Of a stretch of DNA of 64,000 bases, positions 7,793 to 17,604 are shown piece after piece (positions within the stretch are counted from its first letter, which is position 1; the number at the start of each line of letters is the position of its first letter). The DNA is from JAIBBD01 sp041390685. Its GTDB lineage: Bacteria; Chloroflexota; Dehalococcoidia; UBA2979. Position numbers and translations under genes: made by a program. The notes under the pieces were generated by a model. The model was not told the DNA's origin. It made no database searches and worked only from the letters and a program-made list of their open reading frames with translations. The DNA lies in NCBI GenBank assembly GCA_041390685.1, contig JAWKPL010000001.1:2046001-2110000 (forward strand), given 5' to 3'.

Positions 7793-9004
7793 TCACACAT
7801 CGAGGCGCTCGATCTGCGCGGCCAGTTGCAGCCGTTGGAGTTCCGATGATTCCGTCGCCTCATCGGAGCGTCTGGGGAGCGCCAGACGGAGGAGCAACGG
7901 GGCGGCCAGGGTCGTGAGCAGCGTGACGGCGATGCTGGCCGCGTACACGTCGTCGCCGATGACCCCGCTCTGACGCCCGAGGACGGCGATCACCAGCGCC
8001 ACCTCTCCTCGCGCCACCATCCCGGCTCCAACCGCGATCGACTCGCCCTGGCTGAACCCGCCGGCGACCGATCCGGCGTACGAGCCCGCGATCTTCGTCA
8101 CGATCGCGACTCCGCACAGGAGCAACGTGAAGGTCGGCTCCCGCGCCAGCGCCGCCAGATCCGCCGACATCCCGGTCGTCACGAAGAACACCGGCGCGAA
8201 CAGCGCGTAGCCTATGAGATTACCGAAGTCCGCAAGGTCATCGCGCAGCACTGTCCGCCCGAAGAGGACACCGGCGAGGTACGCTCCGGTAATCGCCGCA
8301 AGCCCCCCGATCTCCTGCGCCGCCCACGCGAACGCCAGCACCAGCGCCAGCACCTCGAGGAACCGGTGCTCCCGCGTATCCATGAGTTCCAGGCGCGTCG
8401 CCGTGATACGAATCAGCCAGTAGCCGCCGACGAGGGCGGCCGGGATGAACGCCGCGAGACGCACGAGGTCGAGCAGACTGCCGTCGCCTTCCAGGCTGAC
8501 GACGACCGTCAGCACCACGACTCCAATGATGTCGTCGATGATCGCGGCTCCGAGGATCGCGCTGCCCACGCGCCCCTGCAGGTGCCCCATCTCTTTCAGC
8601 ACGTGCGCCGAGACCGTCACGCTTGTGGCCGTCAGGATCGTGCCGACGAAGACTGCCTCGGCCGTCCCGTACCCGAAGCCCATCGCGAGGAGTGTCCCGC
8701 CGGCCATCGGCACCGCTACTCCGCCGATGGCGGCGAACAGCGCCGCGCTCCCGACCTGCCGCATTTCCACCAGATCCGTCTCGAGGCCGGCGACGTAGAG
8801 CAGCAGGACGACCCCGATCGCAGACATGCCGTCGAGGGCCGCTGAGGGCTCGACGAGGTCGCTGACGCTCGGGCCCAGCAGCACGCCGGCGATCAGCACG
8901 CCGAACACGCTCGGGAGCCCGAAGCCGCTGGCCACCTGGGATGTGATGCGCGCAGTGAGCAGGATGAGTGCCAGACTGATCAGCAGCGAACTCGACGATT
9001 CCAA
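7793..9004 (-). CDS. CPA2-family cation/proton antiporter (Na+/H+ or K+/H+)
   Basis: 403 residues from a TTG, chosen because GGAGAGG lies six bases upstream and the first membrane helix starts right after (SLLISLALILLTA). Roughly 11-12 helices follow. Diagnostic motifs are LPSVFGVLIAGVLLGPS in helix 2, TATSVTVSAHVLKEMG, and GAAIIDDIIG, whose adjacent aspartates mark electrogenic CPA2 antiporters. MVARGEVALVIAVLG near the end is also typical. There is no RCK/TrkA-N regulatory domain. It exchanges monovalent cations for protons across the cell membrane. A microORF with its own ribosome-binding site lies 79 bases upstream. Confidence 0.9.
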   Translation of the reverse strand: MESSSSLLISLALILLTARITSQVASGFGLPSVFGVLIAGVLLGPSVSDLVEPSAALDGMSAIGVVLLLYVAGLETDLVEMRQVGSAALFAAIGGVAVPMAGGTLLAMGFGYGTAEAVFVGTILTATSVTVSAHVLKEMGHLQGRVGSAILGAAIIDDIIGVVVLTVVVSLEGDGSLLDLVRLAAFIPAALVGGYWLIRITATRLELMDTREHRFLEVLALVLAFAWAAQEIGGLAAITGAYLAGVLFGRTVLRDDLADFGNLIGYALFAPVFFVTTGMSADLAALAREPTFTLLLCGVAIVTKIAGSYAGSVAGGFSQGESIAVGAGMVARGEVALVIAVLGRQSGVIGDDVYAASIAVTLLTTLAAPLLLRLALPRRSDEATESSELQRLQLAAQIERLDV

Positions 9005-9083
9005 AATGGACCTCTCCGTGGCGTGGACCGTGCCCCGAAGTACCCGTGTGGCCTCGAACACCACTCCGATGCCGCCGCGGGGT

Positions 9084-9164
9084 TTACATCTCCCGCTGGG
9101 CGCCGAAGTAGTCCGCCAGCAGCACGATGCCCACCAGCTCGAAGAAGACGATCCCCGGTGCCAC
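9084..9164 (-). CDS. Predicted 26-residue single-helix membrane microprotein
   Basis: A GTG-started frame with a good GGAGG Shine-Dalgarno six bases upstream encodes 26 residues. A hydrophobic core (GIVFFELVGIVLLADYFGA) is followed by the polar end QREM. The pattern is one short membrane helix, with acidic Glu9 and Asp18 inside it. It is on the antiporter's strand and likely in the same transcript. It could be a small antiporter subunit, a leader peptide or chance; codon evidence is too short to decide. The remaining spacer up to the divergent CoA-transferase gene shows nothing else I can assign. Confidence 0.45.
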   Translation of the reverse strand: MAPGIVFFELVGIVLLADYFGAQREM

Positions 9165-9461
9165 GTCCGACCTCCACGTACGCCGCGTGCCACGCTAGGG
9201 GCGGTGCGTTTCGCGGACGTGAACGGGCGGTGACCGGACGATGAACTCGTCTGGTGGTGGGGGGAGTCAGCCATCCATGGCCGTTGCGCGTCCCCTCGCG
9301 AGTCGCGGTCGTACGCCGTCATGAGGGGCAGGGGCCGGCGGCGCCCCGGCCGGCTCGTCGGTGGAGAGGGCCGCCGCGCTTGCGACTCGGCGCGCCCGGC
9401 GGTATACGAATCTGACTTCAACGACGAACGCAATGCCGGATCCGTGGCCGAGGGGGGTTCG

Positions 9462-10670
9462 ATGACGGCACCACTCGAGGGCATCCGCGTCCTGGACCTG
9501 ACCCAGGGCGTCACCGGCCCCTTCGCGACGAAGCACTTCTCCGACTACGGCGCCGAGGTCATTAAGGTCGAGCGGCCCGGCCGCGGCGACCTCTCGAGGC
9601 GCCTCGGGCCGTTCCCGGGTGACCGCCCCAGCCTCGAGCGCAGCGGGATGTTCCTCACGCTGAACACCGGGAAGCAGAGCGTCACGCTCGACCTCAAGAC
9701 GGCGACGGGGCAACAGATCCTGCGCCGGCTGGCCGAGGACGCCGATATCGTCGTCGAGAGCTTCCGCCCGGGCACGCTGGAGCGCCTCGGCCTCGGCCCG
9801 GACGTGCTCCGCGAGGTGAACCCGCGAGCCTCGCTCGTTCGCATCTCCAACTTCGGGCAGAGCGGACCGTACCGCGACTTCGACGCCGACGACATGTTGA
9901 TGTACGCGATGGGGGGCGTGCTCGCCGTCACGGCCGGCGAGGGCCGCGAACCCGTCAAGATCGGGCTCTACGCACCCCTCTTCCTCGCCGGGAACGTCGT
10001 GTCCGCCTTCATGATGGGCGCCTTCTTCGGCGCCCGCCGTCGAGGGCTCGGCGAGCGCGCGGACATCTCCATCCACGAGGTGCTCGCCGGCTCGATGGAC
10101 CGAGGCGGCACGAACCTCGTCTCGTACGGCTACTCCGGTGCGCTCTACTTCGAGCCGCGGCAGCCGCAGCGCAGCTCGGCGCTGCCCGCGGGCGTGTACC
10201 CCTGCCTCGATGGGTACATCCACATCCTCTGCCAGTTCCAGTGGTGGCCGCGCTTCTGCAAGCTCATCGAGCGGCCCGACCTCGAGAACGACGACTACCT
10301 GTCCCCGAACCTGCTCGACATCAACTACGCGCCCGAGGTGGACGCCATCTTCTTCCCCTGGCTCCTCCAGCGCACGAAGCAAGAGGCGATGGAAGCGGGC
10401 CAGGCGGTCGGGCTCCCCATCGCTGCGATCAACACCATGCAGGACGTGCTCAATGACCCCCAGTTGAACGCCCGCGAGTTCTTCGTGGACGTCGAGCATC
10501 CCGAGGCCGGCCACGTCCGGCTGCCCGGTGTGCCGCTCCGCATGTCCGGGACGCCCGGCGAGCTGCGGCGCGCCCCGCTCCTCGGCGAGCACACTTTCCA
10601 GGTCCTGACGGAACGCCTCGGCTATGACGCCGAGGACGTCGCGCGGCTCGAGCAGCAGGGAGTCATCTGA
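9462..10670 (+). CDS. CaiB/BaiF family (class III) CoA-transferase, first copy
   Basis: 402 residues from the ATG of MTAPLEGIRVLDLTQGVTGP, with AGGGGGG upstream. Class III CoA-transferase hallmarks include the N-terminal Rossmann-like half with YGAEVIKVERPGRGD and ADIVVESFRPGTLERLGLG, then RISNFGQSGPY. The catalytic Asp lies in the ADDMLMYAMGG region. The C-terminal part includes LNDPQLNAREFF. These enzymes move CoA between acyl-CoA and a carboxylic acid through an aspartyl-CoA thioester. The substrate (succinate, formate, bile or aromatic acids) cannot be read. It overlaps the second copy by one base. Confidence 0.9.
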   Translation: MTAPLEGIRVLDLTQGVTGPFATKHFSDYGAEVIKVERPGRGDLSRRLGPFPGDRPSLERSGMFLTLNTGKQSVTLDLKTATGQQILRRLAEDADIVVESFRPGTLERLGLGPDVLREVNPRASLVRISNFGQSGPYRDFDADDMLMYAMGGVLAVTAGEGREPVKIGLYAPLFLAGNVVSAFMMGAFFGARRRGLGERADISIHEVLAGSMDRGGTNLVSYGYSGALYFEPRQPQRSSALPAGVYPCLDGYIHILCQFQWWPRFCKLIERPDLENDDYLSPNLLDINYAPEVDAIFFPWLLQRTKQEAMEAGQAVGLPIAAINTMQDVLNDPQLNAREFFVDVEHPEAGHVRLPGVPLRMSGTPGELRRAPLLGEHTFQVLTERLGYDAEDVARLEQQGVI

Positions 10671-11980
10671 TGACCCAGCACACCGATCGCATGCTGCCCC
10701 TGGAGGGCGTCCGCGTCCTCTCTCAGGCCATCGTCTGGGCCGGCCCCTTCGGCACCATGATCCTGTCCGACCTCGGCGCCGACGTGATCGAGGTGGAATC
10801 GATCCAGCACCTCAACCCCACACGCGCGGCCGTGCGGCACCTCCCCGACCTCTTCATGCAGAGCCCCACGGGCGCGGGCTACTTGAACCGCGACAACAGT
10901 GAGGGCTTCTGGAATCGCAGCGCCACGTTCAACTACGCGAAACGAGGGCATCGCAGCATCACCCTCGACCTGCTCCGTCCCGAGGGCCTCGAACTCTTCT
11001 ACTCGCTCGTGCGAGAGGCCGATGTCTTCCTCGAGAACAACGCTGCGGATGTCGTCGAAGACCTCAAGATCGACTGGCCACAGCTGTCGGCGATCAACCC
11101 GCGGCTGATCATGGTGCGCTTCCCCGGTTTCGGCATCAGCGGTCCGTACAAGCACTTCAAGGGATACGGCGCCACGATGGAGGCCATCGTCGGGCACACG
11201 ATGCTCCGGGGGTACCGCGATTCCGACCCCTCGGCGACGCCTCCGATCTATCACGGCGACCCGACCGCGGGCGCGACGGTGGCGTTCGCGATTCAGTCCG
11301 CGCTCTACGCGCGCGAGCGCACCGGTGAGGGTCAGCTCATCGAGCTGTCCCAGGGCGAGGCGATCGTCCATCACCTCTCGTACGCGCTCATGGACGCGTT
11401 CATGAACGAGCGCATCCATGACCACTGGGGCAACCGCCATCCGTGGATGGCCCCGTACGGCCTGTTCCCGTGTCGCGGCGATGACCGCTGGCTCGCGCTT
11501 GCCGTCGACTCGGATGCCGCCTTCGAGGCGCTCTGCCGGGAGATGGGCAGGCCGGAACTCGCGGCCGAGCCGAGGTTCGCCGACGTCTCGTCGCGCTACC
11601 GCAACCAGGACATCCTCGAGCCGCTGATCGCAGACTGGACTCGCGAGCACGACGACCGCGACCTGATGGAGCGGCTGCAGGCCGTCGGGGTGATGGCGAC
11701 CATGCTGGCTCACCAGCCCGAGATGTTTCACGACCCGCAACTGCAGCATCGTGGCTACTTCATTGAGCTGGACCACCCGGACACCGGCCCCCGCCGCTAT
11801 CCGGGCCCGCTCGCGCACTTCGAGGTAAGCCCGCTCACTCCGGTGCGGGGGCGCGCCCCGCGCCTCGGCGAGCACAACCGCGAGGTGCTGCAGGGCCTCC
11901 TCGGTCTCGACGATGCCCGCTACCAGCACCTGGTGGACGAGCAGCTGATCGGCGACGTGTATCTCGAGAACGCGCGCTGA
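10670..11980 (+). CDS. CaiB/BaiF family (class III) CoA-transferase, second copy
   Basis: 436 residues; its ATG shares the last base of the upstream stop (TGATG). Motifs match the family: GVRVLSQAIVWAGPFGTMI, LGADVIEVES, EADVFLENNAADVVEDL, RFPGFGISGPYKHFKGYG. It differs from the first copy by a longer insert after the first helix (residues about 45-75) and has diverged considerably. A pair of unlike CaiB subunits in one operon suggests a heteromeric transferase, as in benzylsuccinate CoA-transferase (BbsEF) or 2-methylfumaryl-type systems; that analogy is inference. Confidence 0.9.
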   Translation: MTQHTDRMLPLEGVRVLSQAIVWAGPFGTMILSDLGADVIEVESIQHLNPTRAAVRHLPDLFMQSPTGAGYLNRDNSEGFWNRSATFNYAKRGHRSITLDLLRPEGLELFYSLVREADVFLENNAADVVEDLKIDWPQLSAINPRLIMVRFPGFGISGPYKHFKGYGATMEAIVGHTMLRGYRDSDPSATPPIYHGDPTAGATVAFAIQSALYARERTGEGQLIELSQGEAIVHHLSYALMDAFMNERIHDHWGNRHPWMAPYGLFPCRGDDRWLALAVDSDAAFEALCREMGRPELAAEPRFADVSSRYRNQDILEPLIADWTREHDDRDLMERLQAVGVMATMLAHQPEMFHDPQLQHRGYFIELDHPDTGPRRYPGPLAHFEVSPLTPVRGRAPRLGEHNREVLQGLLGLDDARYQHLVDEQLIGDVYLENAR

Positions 11981-12002
11981 CGCTCGATGCCTTACCTCGA
12001 GG

Positions 12003-12836
12003 TCAGGGCGCGCCCGTCTCAATCAGTGGCACCGTCGCGGGATCGCGGCCGAGCACGGGCGTGAGCTCCTCGACCACGAGGCGATCGAGGTCGCCCGATT
12101 CCTCGAGCCGGCGCAGGACGGCGTTCACCGCGTCGAGGTTCTTCGACCCCTTGGGTAGCGCAATCGCCGCCCGCCGCTCTGGCTTGAACTGGGCCACCAC
12201 CTCGAATTCCCCGCCCGAGGTCGCGGCGATGCTCAGCGCCGTCGGAAGGTCGAGGAGCGTGCCGTCGGCGCGCCCGTCCCGCACCGCGGCGAGCGATTCC
12301 TCACGTGTCGCCACCACCAGGGCAGGCTGAGCGGGGCGCAGCTCGTCGCGGACGAGCGGTTCCTGCACCGTCGATCGCTCGACGACCCATCGGCGCGCCT
12401 GTGCTTCCCGCAGGTCGCGCACGGTCGTGCCCCGTCGCACGAGCGCACCGCTCGTGATCGCGAAGTACGAGGTCGAGAACGCGAGCCGCTCCTCCCGCTC
12501 GGGCGTCACGAGGACCTGCGAGATCGCGAGGTCGGCTCCGCCGAAGTCCGCCGCCGCGATGCGGTCGAACGGCACGTCCGTGACGTTCAGCCGCAACCCG
12601 AACTCCTTGGCGAGGGCGACGGCCATGCGGTACTCCATGCCTCCGGTGAACCCCTCCCCGGGCGTCCCATTCCAGAAGCCGGGCGCTGGCAGGCTGGTTA
12701 CGACCCTGAGCTCGCCGGGAGTGGACGGCTCGAAGCTCGCGTCGTCGTCGCCGCAGCCTGCGACGAACGTCGCGAGGAGCATCGCGCCGAGGAGCAGCGC
12801 GAGCCGCGTGCGGCTGGGAACGAGGGACCAACGCAT
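12003..12836 (-). CDS. Polar amino-acid-type solute-binding lipoprotein (family 3), copy A
   Basis: 277 residues from MRWSLVPSRTRLALLLGAML, a lipoprotein signal ending in the lipobox FVAGC. The mature part is a type II periplasmic-binding fold: ELRVVTSLPAPGFWNG, YRMAVALAKEFGLRLNVTDV, ADFGGADLAISQVLVTPERE, LAFSTSYFAITSGALVRRGT. Family 3 members bind polar amino acids or opines for ABC uptake or sit in sensory proteins. No permease or ATPase is adjacent. A close paralogue lies immediately upstream in the same orientation, sharing the TSLPAPGFWNG motif. Confidence 0.85.
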   Translation of the reverse strand: MRWSLVPSRTRLALLLGAMLLATFVAGCGDDDASFEPSTPGELRVVTSLPAPGFWNGTPGEGFTGGMEYRMAVALAKEFGLRLNVTDVPFDRIAAADFGGADLAISQVLVTPEREERLAFSTSYFAITSGALVRRGTTVRDLREAQARRWVVERSTVQEPLVRDELRPAQPALVVATREESLAAVRDGRADGTLLDLPTALSIAATSGGEFEVVAQFKPERRAAIALPKGSKNLDAVNAVLRRLEESGDLDRLVVEELTPVLGRDPATVPLIETGAP

Positions 12837-12931
12837 CAGGCGTCCTTTCGCGCGACGGGAGCCGGTGAAACGCGTAGGTACCGGCCGGGCCGACCGGGCG
12901 CAGCACCGCATGGCAACGGCGTCCTCGGGTA

Positions 12932-13750
12932 TCAGGGCACTGCAATCGTCGGCACCGACGACGGATCGCGCCCGAGGAGCGGCGTCAGTTCTTCGGCGGA
13001 GAAGCGGTCGAGATCGCCGTCGTCCTCGAGGCGACGCAGGACATCGTTCACCGCCTCGACGTTCTTCGAGTCCTTCGGGAGCGCGATCCCCGACACGTCG
13101 CTGGTCGGGAACTGCGCCACGACCTCGAACTCCCCCTGGGACTGTGAGGCCGTCGTCAGCGCCGTCAGCAGGTCCATCAACGCCGCATTCGCCTGGCCCG
13201 ACCGCAGCGCCGCCAGCATCTCGTCATTCGATCGCGCCACCGTTGCCGCCTGCGACGGCCGAATGACGTCGCGGATGAAGGCGATCTGGATCGTCCCCAC
13301 CTCCACGACCCACCGCGCCTCGCGGGCCGCTTCGAGGTCGTCCAGCCTCGTCCCTGTCTTGACGAGCACACCGTTCGCCGAGAAGAAGTATGGCCGTGTG
13401 AACGTCATCCGCTCGCCACGCTCGGCGGTCGCCGCCAGCTGCGAAATGACGAGGTCGGCGCCGCCGAAGTCGCCCGCGTTGATGCGGTCGAACACCAGGT
13501 CGATCACACGCAGCCGCAGCCCGAACGCCTCGGCGAGTGCCTCCGCGATGCGGTACTCGAAGCCGCCGCTCAGGTCCTCCACCGAATCGCCGTTCCAAAA
13601 CCCCGGCGCCGGTAAGCTCGTGGCGACGACCAGCTCGCCGGCCGTCGCCGGCTCGAACTCGGCAGCGTCGTCGGAGCAGCCGACGAGGACGGCCGCCGCG
13701 ACGAGTGCCAGGGCGGCAACCAGTGGCCGCCACAATGCGATGAGGCGCAT
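12932..13750 (-). CDS. Polar amino-acid-type solute-binding lipoprotein (family 3), copy B
   Basis: 272 residues from MRLIALWRPLVAALALVAAA, with lipobox VLVGC. Same layout as the neighbouring copy: ELVVATSLPAPGFWNGD, YRIAEALAEAFGLRLRVIDL, AGDFGGADLVISQLAATAER, MTFTRPYFFSANGVLVKTGT. The two copies align over their whole length and end alike (ELTPLLGRDPSSVP versus ELTPVLGRDPATVP), so this is a tandem duplication followed by divergence. A TATACT -10-like box sits 36 bases upstream of the start. As orphan binding proteins they may serve a distant permease or capture ligand for a sensor. Confidence 0.85.
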   Translation of the reverse strand: MRLIALWRPLVAALALVAAAVLVGCSDDAAEFEPATAGELVVATSLPAPGFWNGDSVEDLSGGFEYRIAEALAEAFGLRLRVIDLVFDRINAGDFGGADLVISQLAATAERGERMTFTRPYFFSANGVLVKTGTRLDDLEAAREARWVVEVGTIQIAFIRDVIRPSQAATVARSNDEMLAALRSGQANAALMDLLTALTTASQSQGEFEVVAQFPTSDVSGIALPKDSKNVEAVNDVLRRLEDDGDLDRFSAEELTPLLGRDPSSVPTIAVP

Positions 13751-13785
13751 ATGTGGTCCTTCCGCAGGCTGATGGATCGCGCCCG

Positions 13786-13791
13786 AGTATA
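13786..13791 (-). promoter_or_regulatory. Candidate -10 box (TATACT) for the tandem binding-protein genes
   Basis: TATACT on the minus strand, 36 bases before the ATG at 13750. No convincing -35 hexamer is visible at 16-18 bases. It is arranged back-to-back with a similar box for tig. Confidence 0.4.
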
Positions 13792-13852
13792 GTGCTCGTA
13801 CGAGGTCGCACGACGTGCTGCGGTCGTGCCCGGCCGATAAATGGTGGGGTGC

Positions 13853-13858
13853 TATACT
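13853..13858 (+). promoter_or_regulatory. Candidate -10 box (TATACT) for tig-clpP-clpX
   Basis: TATACT within GCTATACTCAT, 50 bases upstream of the trigger factor GTG. The -35 region is not consensus-like. The AT-richer stretch stands out in this GC-rich spacer. Confidence 0.4.
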
Positions 13859-13907
13859 CATTTCGAACACACAACATGACGGCTGGTAGGGGACAGGGGC
13901 GCACCAG

Positions 13908-15473
13908 GTGGGTGTGACTGCAGAACGTTTGCCCCGCTCACTCGTCGCCCTCGAAATCGAGGTCGAGGAGGAGCGGCTCGAAGCGCAGATGGACAAGGCG
14001 GTGCGCCGCCTCTCACAGCGGGTCCGCATCCCGGGGTTCCGGCCCGGCAAGGCTCCGCGTCAGATCGTCGAGCGTACGCTCGGACGCCCGGCCTTGCTGC
14101 AGGAGGCGCTCGAGGAGTTGCTCCCCGATGTCTACAACGAGGCAATCGAGAGCCAGGACATCCAGGCCATCGGTCAGCCCGAGTTCGACCTCAAGTCCAC
14201 CGAACCCCTCGTGGTGTCCGCCACCGTCCCGGTGCGTCCCACGATCGACCTGCGAGACTACCGCTCGCTGCGCGCCCCGCGCCCTGAAGCCGAGACCCCG
14301 GACGGCCGCGTCGAGGAGTCGCTGACCGCGCTGCTGCGCCGCTACGCCACGCTCGAGCCGGTCGACCGCCCGGTCGAGTGGAACGATGTTGTGCGCATGG
14401 ACGTCACGGTCTCCGTCGAGGGTCAGACTGAGCCGCCGCACGAGGAGGAAGGTGCCGAATTCGCCGTCACCGAGGGTGGCGTGGTCTCGCTGCCTGGCTT
14501 CCTCGAGCACCTGATCGGCCTCGAGCGCGGCGGGCCGTACGAGATTGAGTTCGCGCTGCCCGACGACTACGTGGCCGCGGACATGGCCGGCAAGCGCGCC
14601 CACTACACGCTCACCCTGCACGAGGTGAAGCAGCAGATCCTCCCCGACCTCGACGACGACTTCGCGAAGTCGCTCGACGAGGAGGGCATCGAGACCGCAG
14701 AGCAACTGCGCGAGCGCGTCAGGCAGAACATCGAGGCGGCCGCGAAGGCTGAGGCCGACAACGCCTACCGCGAGGAAGTCCTCGATCTGCTCGTCGCCTC
14801 GTCCGACATCGACTACCCCGAGATCCTCGTCGAGCGCGAGATCGACCGCATGATCGACCGCGAGTCCAATCACGCGGCACACACGCGGGAGGACCTCGAC
14901 CGTTGGCTCGAGGCGATCGGCCGCACCGAAGAGGAAGTGCGTGACAGCCTCCGGGCGCAGGCGGACCTCGCCGTGCGCCGCGCGCTCGTCCTCGGCGAAC
15001 TCGCCAGCCGCGAGGAACTCGCGGTGACCGAGGAGGAGATCGAGGGCGAGATCATGCGGATGGCGTCACAGTTCGACATTCGTACTGCCGACGGCCTCAA
15101 CGAGGAGCAGCGCGACGCGATCCGCGCGATCTTCGACAGCCCCGACAATCGCGCCTCGATCAGCAACGAGTTGATGACGACGAGGACCCTGCAGCGCCTC
15201 GAGGACATCGCTTCTGCGCCTGAGGAGGAAGGCGAGGCCCGTGTGCGCGGCAGCCGTCGCCGCCGCGGCGCCCGCGCCGACGGTGACGCTGCAGATGACG
15301 ACGAGACGGGTGAGGACGCCGCGGATGGCGCCCTGCCCGAAGGAGCAGGTGTCGCCGCAGACGAGACCGAAGGCGCAGCAGGTACGCTGGAAGGAGCGTC
15401 TTCGGACGCCGTTGCGGATGGCCCGGACGCGCCCTCCAGCGAAACCGAGGCGAATCAGGCCGAGGCCGAGTAG
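13908..15473 (+). CDS. tig: Trigger factor, ribosome-associated chaperone
   Basis: 521 residues from GTG (a second GTG two codons later is possible). The N-terminal ribosome-binding domain has the signature-like RIPGFRPGKAPRQIVE around residues 39-54. The FKBP-type PPIase-like middle domain follows (EWNDVVRMDVTVSVEGQ, GGPYEIEFALPDDYVAADMA), then the helical C-domain (EILVEREIDRMIDRE). Residues after about 435 form an unusual acidic, Ala/Asp/Glu-rich low-complexity tail of about 70-80 residues, longer than in typical 430-450-residue homologues. The protein folds nascent chains at the ribosome exit. It heads the tig-clpP-clpX run. Confidence 0.95.
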   Translation: MGVTAERLPRSLVALEIEVEEERLEAQMDKAVRRLSQRVRIPGFRPGKAPRQIVERTLGRPALLQEALEELLPDVYNEAIESQDIQAIGQPEFDLKSTEPLVVSATVPVRPTIDLRDYRSLRAPRPEAETPDGRVEESLTALLRRYATLEPVDRPVEWNDVVRMDVTVSVEGQTEPPHEEEGAEFAVTEGGVVSLPGFLEHLIGLERGGPYEIEFALPDDYVAADMAGKRAHYTLTLHEVKQQILPDLDDDFAKSLDEEGIETAEQLRERVRQNIEAAAKAEADNAYREEVLDLLVASSDIDYPEILVEREIDRMIDRESNHAAHTREDLDRWLEAIGRTEEEVRDSLRAQADLAVRRALVLGELASREELAVTEEEIEGEIMRMASQFDIRTADGLNEEQRDAIRAIFDSPDNRASISNELMTTRTLQRLEDIASAPEEEGEARVRGSRRRRGARADGDAADDDETGEDAADGALPEGAGVAADETEGAAGTLEGASSDAVADGPDAPSSETEANQAEAE

Positions 15474-15515
15474 CCGGACGCGGACCAGCACACAGAAAGC
15501 GCAGGAGCACGAGAC

Positions 15516-16157
15516 ATGACACCGAGCGACTGGACCCAGCCTCAGAACATCGTCCCGATGGTCATCGAGACCACCGCCCGTGGCGAACGCGCCTACGACA
15601 TCTACTCGCTCCTGCTCAAGGAGCGGATCATCTTCCTCGGCACCCCCATCGATGACCAGATCGCGAACATCATCGTCGCGCAGCTGCTCTTCCTCGACCG
15701 CGAAGACCCCGATCGCGACATCCACATGTACATCCACTCGCCGGGCGGCGTGATCACGGCCGGCCTCGCGATCTATGACACGATGAACCTCATTCGCCCC
15801 GACGTGTCGACGATCGCCGTCGGCGCGACCGCCTCGATGGGCACGGTGCTCCTGTGCTCCGGCACGAAGGGCAAGCGCTACGCCCTCCCCAACTCCACCG
15901 TGCACATGCACCAGGCGCTCGGTGGCGCGCGCGGTCAGGCGTCCGACATCGAGATCGCGGCCCGCGAGATCCTGCGGAACAACGAGATCATTCGCGGCAT
16001 CCTCTCGCGCAACACCGGCCAGCCGATGGAACGCATCCAGCGCGACACCGACCGCGACTTCTATATGAGCGCGGAGCAGGCGAAGGACTACGGCCTCGTG
16101 GACGAGATCCTGAGCCGGCCGGATGAGAACCGAAACGGCTCCGGGTCGCTCAGTTAG
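15516..16157 (+). CDS. clpP: ATP-dependent Clp protease proteolytic subunit ClpP
   Basis: 213 residues. The serine-protease triad is readable: Ser107 in GATASMGTVLL, His132 in VHMHQALGGARGQ, Asp181 in DRDFYMS. The opening DIYSLLLKERIIFLGTPIDD and IHSPGGVITAGLAIYDTM are typical. GATASMGT replaces the common GQAASMGA. Fourteen subunits form the degradation chamber that works with ClpX, encoded 68 bases downstream. A short propeptide may be removed before residue 15-20. Confidence 0.97.
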   Translation: MTPSDWTQPQNIVPMVIETTARGERAYDIYSLLLKERIIFLGTPIDDQIANIIVAQLLFLDREDPDRDIHMYIHSPGGVITAGLAIYDTMNLIRPDVSTIAVGATASMGTVLLCSGTKGKRYALPNSTVHMHQALGGARGQASDIEIAAREILRNNEIIRGILSRNTGQPMERIQRDTDRDFYMSAEQAKDYGLVDEILSRPDENRNGSGSLS

Positions 16158-16225
16158 GCGCCCGGACGCAGAATAGGACGGTCGAGGCGGCGGCGTGACG
16201 ACGAGGGCAGAGGGGGCCCGATTCG

Positions 16226-17518
<1,293 letters not shown>

Positions 17519-17604
17519 CCCGCGACTCTTCCGCTGTTGGCCCGTCCAGTCCGCGTGCTACAGTCCCCTCGGACTCGTCCGTCTAAGGCTGAGGAGGCCC
17601 GTCC

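Noticed and set aside
9165..9461. Possible second short ORF or regulatory RNA in the spacer before the first CoA-transferase
   Set aside because: No frame with a convincing ribosome-binding site and no stable conserved structure could be recognised.
11974..12013. Imperfect inverted repeat between the second CoA-transferase and the binding-protein gene
   Set aside because: The arms mismatch and overlap coding ends; too weak to call a terminator.
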